From Pristionchus mayeri (Eukaryota; Nematoda; Chromadorea; Rhabditida; Neodiplogasteridae), in assembly GCA_036245805.1 (NCBI GenBank), contig BTRK01000005.1:38111469-38175468 (forward strand): a stretch of 64,000 bases of DNA, given 5' to 3'. The notes below the pieces were generated by a model. That model made no database searches. It was not told the origin of the DNA and was given only the letters and a program-made list of their open reading frames with translations. Within the stretch, counting starts at the first letter, position 1; each line of letters begins with the position of its first letter. The translations under genes and the position numbers were made by a program. This document shows, in pieces, positions 45,425-57,200 of the stretch.

Positions 45425-47425
45425 TTAGCCATTTGTCAATGAGACCTCGAGCAAATAGTTGGGATCAGAAGACCACCTGAATCCAAAGAATCTAATAAGG
45501 CACTTCTTGTGGCGTAGTCTCATCGTTTTCATAAGTTCGTCTTGAGGAGTGCTAATGACGGTGACCTCAACATGTAAATATTTTTTATGATATGACAGCA
45601 AATGTAAAAAAAATAGTGCGATGAAATATTGTCTAGATAATGTCGGAATACAACAAGCGCAGTCTATTCCAAGCGAAACAAATTTTAAATCACCATCGAG
45701 AATGATCGGAAATTTATAAAAATAAAAAAATTTCCTAGCATAATGATTGCTCACCTCTCCAAAGAACTCTTGGCCCTTCTCACTAGCTTCCGAGATTCCA
45801 TGTTCAGCCAACCAATTACTAATGAGAGAAGTGAGAGCGGAGAATTGCACAGTCCGATCTGATTCTGCTGTATCAATAATCTGAAAAAAACGAAGCAATT
45901 TAAAACAATTGAAATAATTAACAATTGAATAATTAAAATTAAATAAATTGTTAGAAAATAAACAATTAAAATGTCGCTTGCGATGTATCGCATTACATTT
46001 GAATCGAAGTCAATAGGATTTAGGGGGTTTGTGTTCGATAGAAATCCTTCCAAAATTTTACCTTTATTGCTTTCGTAACTTCTTCAGATGTGAAAGGCAC
46101 GTGTTTAAGGTAGAGATTTTCGTGAGTTCCAATTAATTGGAAGAACGATTCGCTGCTAATCTGTAGCAAATGTTAATTAGTTTAGCTTTTAAATTTCTTA
46201 ATTACTTTAGTTTTTAATTTGTTAGTTAGTTTTATTGAGAAATTGCGATAGTTTGAGATCAGAAATGTCGTTTTTAATATTCATTTTTTTTATTTTAAAA
46301 TTTCAATCTTCATATTTTAAATTTGGAATAAATTCAAGAGAAAAGTAAACAATGTTAATAAAGAACAGCACTTCGTACCTCATTTTCCTCTATAGCCAAT
46401 GTGTGGATCGAGGGTAGGCTCAGAATGTTCTGAATTTGAGCAGGGAACCCTATTGTGAATGTGCAGGGGCTTCCAGAAAAACCCGAAAGCAATTTAAGAG
46501 AACTGAATAAAGATTCGTTGGAGACACGTTTGAACACTAAACATATTCGAGGATATATTTGAAACTTAGAATCTAGAACGATGAGTTATAATTGGATTTT
46601 TTATATTACAATTTCATCGACGAGAGATAATTTTGAGCAAGGAAATATTGAATTCAAGGAGGTGAGAATAAGAAAGGTAACCTTACTTTTCCAATGCCTC
46701 TTCAGATTGCGAAAGTAGGTTTAATCTCTTAACTTTGAAGTTCCTAGTAAAGGCGCGCACGAAATCCAACGTGAAAATCTTGCCATCACACTGAAAAAAA
46801 TTGCATTGAAACTGAGCGCGGGTGCAAATTCACAGTAGCAAACCATATTATTGTTTCTAATGTAGGCATGAATACGGATAAGAAAGTATTTATAGAATCA
46901 CCTCAATGACCAATCTTCCGAGCTTGATTCCACTGAATAATTTGTTTCTTATCTGCAGTAATTGATCCGGCCCATCTTCTGCAGCATCGATACTCACAAA
47001 ATTGTGATCATTAAATGAAATTTGATTCTGAAATTAATATCAAAGTGTGTAATAAAAAGAGTTATATAAATTTAATAATGATAAAAAGATAATTATCTAA
47101 ACAATGATACCCGCATGCTCCTGTTGTATAAATCTTGGACGATTACTCCAAATCTGAACCAGCCAGCGTGTGGAAGCAACGAGATTTTCGAATGCACTGG
47201 ATATTGATTCAGATCACTTAATTAAACAATTATTGGTAATTTATCTTTTCACTCATGTCCTACATTTTCAAGCAACCTTTTCAGTGCTTACAAGCGACTT
47301 TGAAATCGAGAATGGAAAATTCAAGAAACGAACCGGCACACAAGCCTCATCCTCAGGCGATCCTTTAGCTCGACTGATTTCATTAATTGCTCGAGAAAGA
47401 TCTCGGGAAGGGAGCAAATGTCCAT
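45425..47425 (-). CDS. F-box protein with nematode F-box-associated region
   Basis: Likely substrate-recognition subunit of an SCF ubiquitin ligase (F-box family knowledge). The ATG at 47,425 opens MDICSLPEIFLEQLMK, then LKDRLRMRLVCRAFENLV across a phase-2 intron: a clear F-box with LP and the R-x-VCR-x-F motif. Later exons: STRWLVQIWSN; FNDHNFVSIDAAEDGPDQLL (47,036-46,905); GKIFTLDFVRAF (46,798-46,690); GFPAQIQNILSLPSIHTLAI (about 46,540-46,378); SSESFFQLIGTHENLYLKHV (46,160-46,062); SALTSLISNWLAEHG (45,880-45,750); a last exon ending YLLEVSLTNG with TAA at 45,425. About 300 residues, no stop seen. One donor (near 47,100) is weak. Confidence 0.72.
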
Positions 47426-47789
47426 TTCTGAGAGTTTGTGGCAAATATTAATATGGGAATCGAATAAAGAGGGGGAATGGAAATGAGGAGAGTGAGCACG
47501 AAAAGAGAGATAGTGAGAAGTTAAATAGCGAGAGGTGTTAGGCTGACAAACCCTCCTCCTTTAGCGTGCTCTCTAGTGATGACAAATCGGAAGGCGCTCT
47601 ACTCTTTTCCCGTGCTCTCTCGCCGGTCAGAGAAAGTGAGATAGCATGCAAAATGGAGATTTGGCATCACTAGTGCTCTCTCGTTGCGCTCATAAGTGTC
47701 GAATTGCAAACACGAAAAAGGCATGCAATGTATGTGCTCGTATTGAGTGATATAGTGACGGCAATGATGGACAATGACGAGTTCGCACG

Positions 47790-47878
47790 GGCACTAGACC
47801 GGATAAGAACTATGACGTCATGCCGCCTTTGATATATAAAATACGGCATGACGTCATAGTTCTTATCCGGCGTAGCGC
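47790..47878. repeat. MITE, CACTAGGTCGGATGA family (well preserved)
   Basis: ACCGGATAAGAACTATGACG and TCATAGTTCTTATCCGGCGT are inverted around TTTGATATATAAAA. The palindrome is almost perfect. Confidence 0.7.
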
Positions 47879-48093
47879 CTTCGCACGCAGTTACAAAGTG
47901 GAAATTACAATTACTTTATTTTTGAAAAGTTTTGTTTTTAATACGGATTTCCTCTTTGAAAACAGTAGCAAACAAAGCAGTCGCTTTATCCAGACTATTC
48001 TTGAAGCGGTGATTACAGATAACGAGCCAAAAATCCAAGGGGACACTCAACGCTAGGGCAACTAATACGTCTCTCGTTCGTTACCCTTTTTCG

Positions 48094-48115
48094 GGCACTA
48101 GGTCGGATGAGAACT
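48094..48115. repeat. MITE fragment, CACTAGGTCGGATGA family, split by insertion
   Basis: GGGCACTAGGTCGGATGAGA AC is cut at TA where the next element begins (48,118). Confidence 0.55.
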
Positions 48116-48117
48116 AC

Positions 48118-49112
48118 AGTATTGGCTCAAAAGTATTTGCGGTTTTTTTAAACATTTTATTATAACTTTCGGCCCACGAAATACATCATTCTGATATCGA
48201 GGTGTGGTGTACCAAATCCATTGGAGATTATGACTTTGGTGTTGGGGTATGACGTCATCGCACAGTCGTTGCGTAGTGATGACGCAATCTAAATGTACTT
48301 TTTCAAACAGGCGCAGTTCTTACATGGATTTTTTCCTGCTCACCAAACTTTCTGAGGTTGGAGATTTGTATGAGGCCTAAGCATGCCCATTCAAGAACCG
48401 TTTTGTGGGAAAGTAATGAAATCATCTAGTTTCTGTGTGGACATGTTCAAGTGGTGTTGGAGATCTGATTCTCAACTTTTTGGAATGTTTCAATAACTGT
48501 GGCCAATATAGGAGAGAGTTCAATGTCGACGAGAGTGCCAAAACGGTGTGTTTTAACCTCCGAAAATCGTTCACCGCAGTCTTGAAAGTTATCCAAACAT
48601 TCTAAAAAGTTGGAAATCAGTTTTTTTTAATAGATTTTGAGCATGGCCACGCAAAAACCAGAATTTTATAGCAAAATTCCCGCAATTTTGTGAACCCCCT
48701 AAAATATGTCATGTGAAAAAGTGATTTGAAAAAAACGAAAATTGAAAAAAAATTATTGAAACATTCCAAAAAGTTGAGAATCAGATCTCCAACACCACTT
48801 GAACATGTCCACACAGAAACTAGATGATTTCATTACTTTCCCACAAAACGGTTCTTGAATGAGCATGCTTAGGCCTCATACAAATCTCCAACCTCAGAAA
48901 GTTTGGTGAGCAGGAAAAAATCCATGTAAGAACTGCGCCTGTTTGAAAAAGTACATTTAGATTGCGTCATCACTACGCAACGACTGTGCGATGACGTCAT
49001 ACCCCAACACCAAAGTCATAATCTCCAATGGATTTGGTACACCACACCTCGATATCAGAATGATGTATTTCGTGGGCCGAAAGTTATAATAAAATGTTTA
49101 AAAAAACCGCCA
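48118..49112. mobile_element. Tc1/mariner-type foldback, 1.0 kb, right terminus lost
   Basis: The left end CAGTATTGGCTCAAAAGTAT follows TA and is typical of mariner-type termini. Arms pair closely: TTTCGGCCCACGAAATACAT, CTCGATATCAGAATGATGTA, CAACCTCAGAAAGTTTGGTG. The centre is near 48,610. On the right the match stops at AAAAAACCGC, so the outermost 20 bp are missing or replaced. Confidence 0.7.
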
Positions 49113-50040
49113 ATGCTTAAATTTGTCAGAAATATTGCAATTCGATCATGAGATAATATATAGTAAACAATGAGCGAGTCTCTAAATGTTTAGTTTGGCC
49201 GATACAATTCGACGAACTCTTTCATGACTCATTACAGCCAAGTTGAAGGTAGAGAATTCAACCCATTTTTCCTAGGAAGTACAATTATAGACGAGTGTAA
49301 ATATGTGCTCATTCGATTCGAGGATTTCGCTCTACCTCTGAAAAAAATTAAAATGAATTTGTGTGAACGGTCCGCGAAAATTTTTTTTCGAACATGGAAG
49401 CTCCTCCCATCTCGTATGAGAGATATTAAAATCACATTATTTTTCACATGATACTCAACCCATAAGGAGTGTAAATATGCATTCAGTTTCCATTGGGATT
49501 ACGAATCTGCGTCTGCCTAACTCGTCTGCCTAACTCTGCCTAAATGTCTAAAGTGCAGTTTTCATCGATATTTTGTAACGATTGATTCTGTCATTCACTC
49601 CCTGATTTCATTAAATTTAATGTTATTAACAATCGTATTTCGGCCCAGTCACCATGCAAGTTAATGCCACAATATTTGCTTGATGAAGAAGAAATCCAAA
49701 AATACGATTTTTCAACGTGTGGCTACCGAGTGAAAATGCAATTCAATGAAATATATATTTCTCCGTTTCCTGAAATCAATGTTTTGTATAAGGAAGTGGA
49801 TTTGAAAGAGGAATAGTTGCTCTCAGTCATGTTGTGAAAGCGGGAGTAGGGTTATCCGAAAATTTAGAATTATCATCTAAAGGAGAAAATGAGCTGCGGG
49901 CCAAGAACTCATTTTTTTCGAATCTGAAATTCGTGCAGCTCAAAGAGAGAAATTCATTAGATAGGGAACGGAGGTGCATATCTTAGAGGTGCTACAGTCA
50001 TGCATATTAGGTCCCAACCAGGGCATGTGGTAATTTCTAG
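49113..50040. other. Intergenic, nothing recognised
   Basis: Short ORFs on both strands at 49,224-49,451, no motif. No convincing splice chain. Confidence 0.4.
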
Positions 50041-50398
50041 TTAGATTTTTAAAAAATGTACTGATAATACGGCATATTTTTCACTCAATTCTTAACCGAT
50101 TTTTAATGTCAATATTTCTCAGGATCCTTTTTTCTTCGCACATCACCGAAGCGTTTTGATCACCTCATCGTCCTTTATGGTAGCTGAGCGTGACCACACA
50201 AGCGTCTCCAAATCCAGCTCACACATATAACGAATATTATCCACCATTCCAGCTTTTTCAACGTCTTCGAATGGAACAGAAAAACTGTCATCGATAATCA
50301 TCACGTATTTGGTAATTTCACCACAATCTGAAAAGTAATTAGACTTTTAAAAAATGTACTGATAATACGGCATATTTTTCACTCAATTCTTAACCGAT
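50041..50398. repeat. 60-bp direct repeats flanking a duplicated exon
   Basis: The 60-bp sequence ending TTCACTCAATTCTTAACCGAT occurs at 50,041-50,100 and again at 50,339-50,398 with one mismatch. Between them, 50,101-50,338 is nearly identical (one difference noted: GCTCC against GATCC) to 29,802-30,041. It looks like a templated insertion with a 60-bp target duplication, or an assembly artefact. Confidence 0.8.
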
Positions 50399-51135
50399 CT
50401 AGAAAGCGTATAGAATATAGTTATGTGCACTCACATCCGGTGATTCCAACAACACAATGTGATGACCATCGCGGTTTCGGCCCAATCGTTTGAACGGCTC
50501 TCCAGTAAAATACGCCGTTGTCTACAAAAACTTATTTATACCCCTGCTATACCATGGTTGATTTCATGAGTTCTCGCCTAAAGATCCAACAACCATGTCA
50601 TTGGCAGTTGAACTCCATGTATAAGCGACTCCCCTGCGCACGACAACTATATCGCAAAATGAACCTTCCGCCTCGAGCCCCTAAATGTTCGATATTGTTT
50701 GTGCTATTTTTTCATCTACGAAACATAAATGGAATTCTGCAGAAAACTTACGGTGCATACACAAGGCACTTCTTTGACTGCGAACGTTTCTGAAAATAAT
50801 GCATATTTATAATATTTTGTTGTTTTCTAGACTTTTGGGAGTTGAAAGAAGCAAGCGAACAAACGATATCAACAAAAGATTTCACAAGTATATATCAATA
50901 AAAGTGACCTGCATTGAGGGTGTACATGAACCACGCTGCTCTAGCATCTCTCTGCATTACGTAAGTCAGGTCGTCGATAATGAACTGTAATTCCATTACA
51001 CTTTACCTCTATAAGCCATAACTCACACTATTTCGAGCCTCCAACTCAGACAATGCTGATAAGTCCACGTCCCGTAGCCGCAGCATCTTGACATTTCGGT
51101 ATGGAAAAGTTAAAATGCGGTCAATAATTGCGATA
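50101..51135 (-). CDS. Unrecognised protein, 5' exons plus a duplicated exon
   Basis: Minus-strand exons: about 51,133-51,018 (QFIAIIDRILTFPYRNVKML, SELEARNS); about 50,989-50,914 (FIIDDLTYVMQRDARAAWFM); about 50,790-50,752 (ETFAVKEVPCVCT); about 50,519-50,434 (FTGEPFKRLGRNRDGHHIVL, ESPD). The first three joins are phase-consistent. Next comes the 240-bp exon shared with 29.8-30.0 kb, whose phase does not follow from the exon before. No further exon is seen below 50,041. LRLRDVDLSAL is leucine-rich-like, but the family is not identified. Confidence 0.45.
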
Positions 51136-52050
51136 AATTGCTCGAGTTCCAAATAAATATCAGAAAATGCAAATTCGGAACAACCTTACTGTGTTTAGTG
51201 CAGTGCGCTGCAATGTGTTGTTTACAAACATTTTACTGTCTCCTTCTCTCTCGCACTATCCTCCGATACTTGCTATCTGTCCATTCACTATTCACCCTCC
51301 TTCTCTGGTTCTATCTAACCTTCCTTTCTCTATTGAGTTGACTGCCTTCTCCTCTGACCCTGCCGTCGATCTCTCTACAAAGGAAAGGAAAAATAGAGGG
51401 GATGACGCTGTTTTCGCGAATAGATGCAGAGAGCGAGAGAGATGTTAGGGCAAATTATGAGTAATCTTAAAAATTCACGTTCTTAAATTGTGAGTGTAAA
51501 AGAACTCCGCGAAGTCGCAGGCCAGTGACCAGACTCTCGCACTCTCTTCACCACATCTCTCTGTTTTCCTTCAATATCCTCACTCTTATGTGCCATAGCG
51601 ATCATGTGTCTTTCACCTCAATGATGTTTTCCGTGAATGCCTCTCGTTGCCTAAACCACTGTTTGCTCGCATTTTCCAAGTATTCGTATTAGATCATTTA
51701 CAGATGCCTAAACGATCTCTCCATCGTGACTTATTTTGAACTGATGGAAAATATGAAGAAGAGAATGCCTCTAAAGTATGGGTAATCAAGATTTTGTAAC
51801 ACTTCTGAAACAAATAAAAACACATTTCGTTTAGCATTTTCTCAAGAAACGATGCATTTGCAAAGCGTGTCTCAACCAAGGATGTCCTGGTTGAGCAGCG
51901 AGATGCCCGATGTGACTGTGTCCTCTTCTGTTAGAATCATTCCCCTTCTAATTGCTCATCTTTTCCCATTTCCCTTACACATATCCTCCTACCCCCCAGC
52001 CCACCCTTCGCTGAGTCATCTCATTACCTCACTCGCATATCTCTGTACTA
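51136..52050. other. CT-rich intergenic region
   Basis: Pyrimidine-rich tracts at 51,235-51,360 and 51,960-52,020. A possible + strand exon near 51,850-51,945 could not be joined. No repeat identified. Confidence 0.35.
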
Positions 52051-52941
52051 TCAGGTTGGTGCAAAAGTTTCTCCCTTTTTTCAGAAATTTACATTTTTGC
52101 TTCCTCTGACCTCCAATATTGATTAATTCTCATACTGTCTTTTGCAATAGAAGGGTACATGAATACTCTTTATAATAAGCCGTGTCCCAGTTCTCCACTA
52201 TTAGAAGCGCCGATACAGCAATCTGTCCAATTTGGTAAAATTGATTTTCAAAGTGAATTTTTATAAGGTCATCGCTAATTGGAGAAACGAGATAGGGGTT
52301 TATCATACATACCAGTGTAAAGTATGATAACTGGGCCGGCTCAAGCATGTAATTCAGTATCAGTGTGCCGTCATGCCAAGATAAGATGAGCGTCTAATTA
52401 TATAATTCCGCGACATTAATTTAAGCAGAATTACATTTCACAGCCCCGAATGTTTAGCCATTGACTCAGAAAGCCATATTGTTGTGGACCATGAAGTCCT
52501 CGCTAGTCTTAAGATGACCCTTAAACTTGATGTGGCTGCATCTATCCATTCGTGAACAGCAGCATGATGCAGCAACATTTCAACGAACTCATCACTTTTT
52601 CTAATTCCCAGCTTCCAACGCATTTTGAAAGTAGGATATTTTGTGATATTCTGAAAAAGCAACTTGAGTGGTATTGCACATCAAATGGGCAGAATCATAT
52701 GTTAGATCTTATTCAAATGCAGCAAAGTAAACTAATAATCGTCATATTGTTTTCATTTTGACTTTTTGACTTTTTCATTATTTATTCCCCTATTATGCTT
52801 TCCAGAATTGAATTGATCCTGCACGTATTATCTACATATGTGCCCACAACTAATGTTAAAAGGAAATTAAAGTCAGGCACATATGGGTAGAGAAAGTTTA
52901 AAAAATATAATAGGGAGAAACTTTTGCACCAACCTAATATC
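52051..52941. mobile_element. Mariner-type non-autonomous element, 0.9 kb
   Basis: Ends AGGTTGGTGCAAAAGTTTCT and AGAAACTTTTGCACCAACCT are inverted, next to TA on each side. This end sequence is characteristic of mariner elements (family knowledge). The interior has only short ORFs with no D,D(34)D pattern that I can see. Confidence 0.75.
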
Positions 52942-53004
52942 TCGCATCCTATGTTCTGTCCTCTTATATGTTCACACTGTATATCTCGGTTAAAGAAGTT
53001 GTCC

Positions 53005-53195
53005 TAACCATTTGGTCCGAGGGGCTAGGCGCTCTCTTAGTATTCGAATCGCACGCTGTCCTCTGCCTCGCTGCTCTTTCAGATCACATCCGACAAGAGT
53101 GTCGAGCGTTGAGAGCCGGTGTCCGTGTCAATTTATTTTTGAACTGTGAAGATTGCCGAGAGTTGGCTAAACACCTGATTGGCTTATTTTCTTGA
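53005..53195 (+). CDS. Possible exon of an unrecognised gene
   Basis: The plus strand reads SEGLGALLVFESHAVLCLAA, then ECRALRAGVRVNLFLNCEDC. Protein-like composition and an internal Cys pair (NCEDC), but no start, donor or partner exon was established. It lies just after the mariner-type element, which may have cut it. A GAGAGAGTACGCGAAATGAAG repeat follows at about 53,300. Confidence 0.25.
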
Positions 53196-53659
53196 TTCAC
53201 ACTTCCATTACACGACGGCTCAATCGGTGCGAACGTTTACAGTGGAATTCAATATTCGGGTAAATGTATCTTCATCTCCAATAATCTATCATCGCTCGAC
53301 CCGTCGAGAGAGTACGCGAAATGAAGAGACAATTACCCGAAAAGCGCACTCTAGTTTACAGAGGCCTCCCTAGTCCACTCAAGATGAAGACCGTGAGATC
53401 TGAGTCATGCCAGGGTGGAAAGAGAATGCGCCTATACGATACGCGTGTTCGAGAAGTGTTTCCAGTTCTATTACTAATTTTTGTAGCAAGACAAACTTGC
53501 TAACACTGCACTAACTTATACATCGGATCTCACTGTTGTTGCACCAAAATATAGCCAGAGACCTCATGTGTTTATCATTGCATTTTATTATCTGATGTGA
53601 AAAAATTGACAGATGCATTTAAATCAATTTTATTTCTAAATAATTATGTTTCTAAGAAA

Positions 53660-54340
53660 TCTTCTTGGACCCAAAATCGAATACTTCAATGTTGTCATTG
53701 AAAGTTTTCTTGGCAACAGAGCTTTTTCGTGCATATGCTGAAATATAATCAGGGTTATACATTAAATAAACACAAACAAACGCTGAGCATACACTCTCTT
53801 CGGTTCGTGTACTCTATCACCTTTTCGAAAGAGTGTGTTTACTGAAGATATATCAGTTGAAACATCTCACATTGCAAGTTTTGACTTCTTCGGCTTATGG
53901 ATGTGTATTTGCTGCTCATCATATCCATCACGGCACTTTACATGTAAACCTTGAGAGCATTCGAGCAAGTAGCACGACTGCAAATCAATTTTTTTCTATT
54001 TTCAAAAGTGTAGCGAACAATAAATATTCGTAGTTTTTATTATTTTGTACGATTAGTCTCATTTTTTGTAGTAGTGTACAGGCAAGTGAAATAATATTAC
54101 TCAAAAATGATATATCTCACTTTTGTCTGGCCAATCGTAGTTGTAATGTATGATGTCGCTACGGGTGGTTTAGACGATGCGCGTTTCTTCATTGTTAAAA
54201 TTTCTTCACTACTTTCCTGTATAGATTCTTGATGTTCATTGAAAACGCAAAATTATTTAAAAAATGAGCTGAAGCACGTATATGTTCTCACCGTTGTATG
54301 TGCAAGCACACATGATAACATGATGAATGAGGCAATGACG
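53660..54340 (-). CDS. Possible small secreted protein
   Basis: Minus-strand pieces: a hydrophobic leader at about 54,350-54,290 (ITPIIVIASFIMLSCVLAHT); an exon at about 54,222-54,120 (ESSEEILTMKKRASSKPPVA, ITTTIGQTK); and an exon at about 53,738-53,655 whose reading depends on phase. Phase 0 gives a basic tail containing ILGPRRFLRN. The KKR site raises a precursor-peptide possibility, but start codon and phase are not settled. Confidence 0.3.
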
Positions 54341-54745
54341 ATGATCGGTGTTATAATAATTTATTTTGAACAACACACAAATATTACGAAACCGTAAATT
54401 ACGTACCTTTGCTCATTGTGGCAATGCAAAACTATTCTCGCTCAAAAGAAGGCAATTGACTCTCGATCTTCGTTCGTTTTATAGCACATCACGCTCTCAC
54501 GGATGCAATTTTGCACAGCACAAATTGCATAATCTTTGCAGATCATAAATTCATAAATTCGTGATCCTCTCTGCAGAATCTGCAAGCGTTGAGATTTTTA
54601 CGACAATGTTAATCGTGTACTGTACAGGGTGCGGAGAAAGTATGGCAACACGGATTTAACCATGTATTTTCTTTCAAAACCATCGCACACTTTTGAATCG
54701 GTACACAGCATTTATCAGAGATATTAGGAACATAACAACGAGAGG

Positions 54746-55758
54746 TTATTCTATTTGACCTCCGTTGGCCTTGATGGCCGCTTTGAGACGAGAAGGAACT
54801 GACTCGACGACGGCCCGAAGATACTTGTTATCGATCTTGTCCCATGCCTTCTGAAGGGAGCTCGTGAGCCTCTCCAGATTCGGGTGGCGAATGGAGCAAG
54901 CTTCCTTCTCTAGAACAGACCACACGCTAAAGTCGAGGGGATTCAGATCGGGGCTGTTGGAGGGCCATTCATTCGATGGAATGAAGTCGGGAAGATGCCT
55001 CGCGCACCAGTTCTGGGTGCGTTTTTCGGAATGGGCGGGCACAGAATCTTTCTGGAATGGCGCCCTTTGAAGTGGGAACGTGACCAGGGAAGAAGAGTCT
55101 TCTCCAGGATCTACTTGATGTAGTAGTGCTTATCGACCTTCAAACCGGGTTTGACGAAAATAAGAGGAGTCTTGCCGGTGGCACCCACTCCTGCCCAAAC
55201 CATCACTGACTGCGGGTGCGAAACTCGAGAGACGGTTCTGCCTCTGGCGTTGGCTTGCTCGGCAGACTGGGCGATCACTCTCGTATTCTGACTATTGAAG
55301 ACCTGCTCCACAGTGAAGATCTTCTCATCCGAGTAGACAGTCGTAAGATGCTCGGCCCTCGCCAGGAGCTTCTTGCATCTCTTCAGTATATTTTCCTTGT
55401 GAACGCCAGTCAGACCATGGCCCTTACGCATCTTGTAAGGGTAGGACATGAGTCCAGAACGGACGATCTTGCGCACCGAATGCTCGTCAATACCGAGATC
55501 AAGGGCCATCTTCCTCATAGATCGCTTGGGATTGCGTGCGACTCGCTTCTGCACAATTTTCTTATTTTGGCAAGTGACAGCGGGGGAAGGTCTGCCCATT
55601 CTAGGACGGTCCTTTGTCGTACCCAGCTCCTTGAAACGGTGGATGGTCTTGAAAACTGTAGGACGGCAAACACGGAGTTTCTTCGAGATTGAACCAACGG
55701 TCTCGCCGGCACTCCAAAGGTCAATAATTGATTGGCGGAATTGGTGGGGTCGAACCAT
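54746..55758 (-). pseudogene. Tc1/mariner-family transposase
   Basis: Cut-and-paste transposase. The ATG at 55,758 (MVRPHQFRQSIIDLWSAG) opens a helix-turn-helix DNA-binding region with RPTVFKTIHRFKELG and PRMGRPSPA (GRPR-like hinge). Catalytic core: TVYSDEKIFTVEQ, then QSVMVWAGVGATGKTPL, then WPSNSPDLNPLDFSVWSVLE. A stop after HYYIK (55,111) and a frame change between about 55,110 and 55,045 disrupt the core before PAHSEKRTQNW. The C-terminal part (WDKIDNKYLRAVVESVPSRL) ends at TAG near 54,746. Non-functional as it stands. Confidence 0.82.
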
Positions 55759-55836
55759 GACTAGGGGAAACAATTTAAAGTGCGCCTTGAATACACCGAA
55801 TGATTAGGTAAAACCTGTTATAACATGTATTAATAG

Positions 55837-56274
55837 TAGGGATGGCAAAAATTGTCTGAACCAACCGCTTCGTTCTCGAGGTGAAAGACAGGAATGAGTC
55901 CGAGAGTGAAACATACTCTCACCTCTCGGACAATTTATTGTCCGAGAGGGAAATGGTTGGGACAATGAATTGTCCCAAAACAGTGTTCTGATTTTGGACA
56001 ATTTTTCAAATGTTTTCGGGTAGGTTTCAGCTGCTCATAATAATTGATGAGCTCTTAAACTATTTAATGCACCTGAAACCTATCCGTAAAAACGACAATT
56101 GTTTTTCAATAAACGATCTATTTTTTCACCAATTTACTGCTGGGACAATGAATTGTCTGAGACAATTTATTGTCTGAAACTTGGGACAATAATTTGTCTC
56201 AGACAATTCATTGTCCCAAATTTCGGACAATGAATTGTCTGAGACAATGGTTCGGACAATTTTTGCCATCCCTA
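55837..56274. mobile_element. hAT-type MITE, 438 bp, 8-bp target duplication
   Basis: Direct ATTAATAG at 55,829-55,836 and 56,275-56,282. Ends TAGGGATGGCAAAAATTGTC and GACAATTTTTGCCATCCCTA are perfect inverted repeats. The interior is filled with GGACAATTTATTGTCC-like palindromic words. Inserted within the Tc1-like element, so younger than it. Confidence 0.88.
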
Positions 56275-56333
56275 ATTAATAGGTTTCCAGGAGCGATGAA
56301 ATAGAGAGTTCAAACTTTGTTTCCATACCCTGT

Positions 56334-57200
56334 AGATACTGCATCATTTCAATGATCGAACGTGTTCTGAGTTCGTTTTGCTTAAAATCACGATAAATAT
56401 TCATGTTCTTTAGAACATTTTGAAAAATTGTGTTGAGGCATCAGTCAGCTTACGAGGTGTAACAATCACCCGAAAGGGCAATTATACAATGTTTCCTTCT
56501 TTCTGATACCCGCATCACCCACTAAGGAAGGAAACCTGGTGCAAAACAAACATGACAGATATAAGGTGTAAACAAGTGAAGGTACAAGGTGGACCAAATG
56601 TGAATTTCCGAGTTGAATTTCACCACTCTCGTTCAATCCCATCTCGTGCACAAACCGCTCTGCCTACGAGATTGTCGAATCTGGCATTGGCTTTATTTTC
56701 CCCAAACCGCGAATTGGCCACGCAAGATGACTTGAAGGTTCGTTTTTAAAGTTCACTTTGAAGAGATACCACTGCTCAGGAGTCTCCACGGTACACAAGT
56801 TCTGGTACGTGTGTGTCTGTGGGTGTGCACAATAGGTACCATATTACTGAAGTTTCGTGTCCAGGGTTGATTTATGCTTGGATTTTCCAACTTGGAGGGG
56901 GTTATCCTTCGTTTTCTGATGACTACTACTATGCGATCCCTATTGAGAATATTGCCAGAGAGAAAGTGCAATAAACAGCGAAGGTTCCCGAGGCGCCATG
57001 TTATCATTCGACATGTTATCAATCGCCGTTCATATTGGTATTGGTCTCTCTTGACCCTTTGATCTGAACATTCGCATTGATTAACCTCTCACATTCGCAT
57101 TTGATCACTGGATCGTTTTCAGAAATTGTTTCCAATTAGCAGATGTTCACTTGTTTGAAATGAGCCAGTTTAAGAATCTATCACTTCACAACATCCAGTG
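56334..57200. other. Intergenic
   Basis: An ATG-started 65-codon ORF at 56,552-56,749 (MTDIRCKQVKVQGGPNVNF) has no family resemblance and is only weakly supported. The rest contains GTGTGTGTCTGTGGGTGTG and no recognised exon. Confidence 0.35.

Larger units (their letters stand above)
47426..48117. other. F-box gene upstream region, MITEs
   Basis: Holds a GAGAGAGTGAGCACG-type repeat, a duplicated AGTGATGACAAATCGGAAGG phrase (also at 43,490 next to the inverted-repeat arm) and two members of the CACTAGGTCGGATGA MITE family. No exon recognised. Confidence 0.45.
54628..56333. mobile_element. Tc1-like transposon, degenerate, with nested hAT MITE
   Basis: CAGGGTGCGGAGAAAGTATG at the left and its weaker inverted partner ending CATACCCTG at the right, each beside TA. 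It encodes a broken transposase on the minus strand and is itself split by a 438-bp hAT-type MITE outside the coding part. Confidence 0.75.

Noticed and set aside
53660..54340. Neuropeptide precursor reading (basic tail with GPRRF)
   Set aside because: Kept only as a low-confidence small gene: start and reading phase of the last exon are unresolved, so a peptide claim is not supported.
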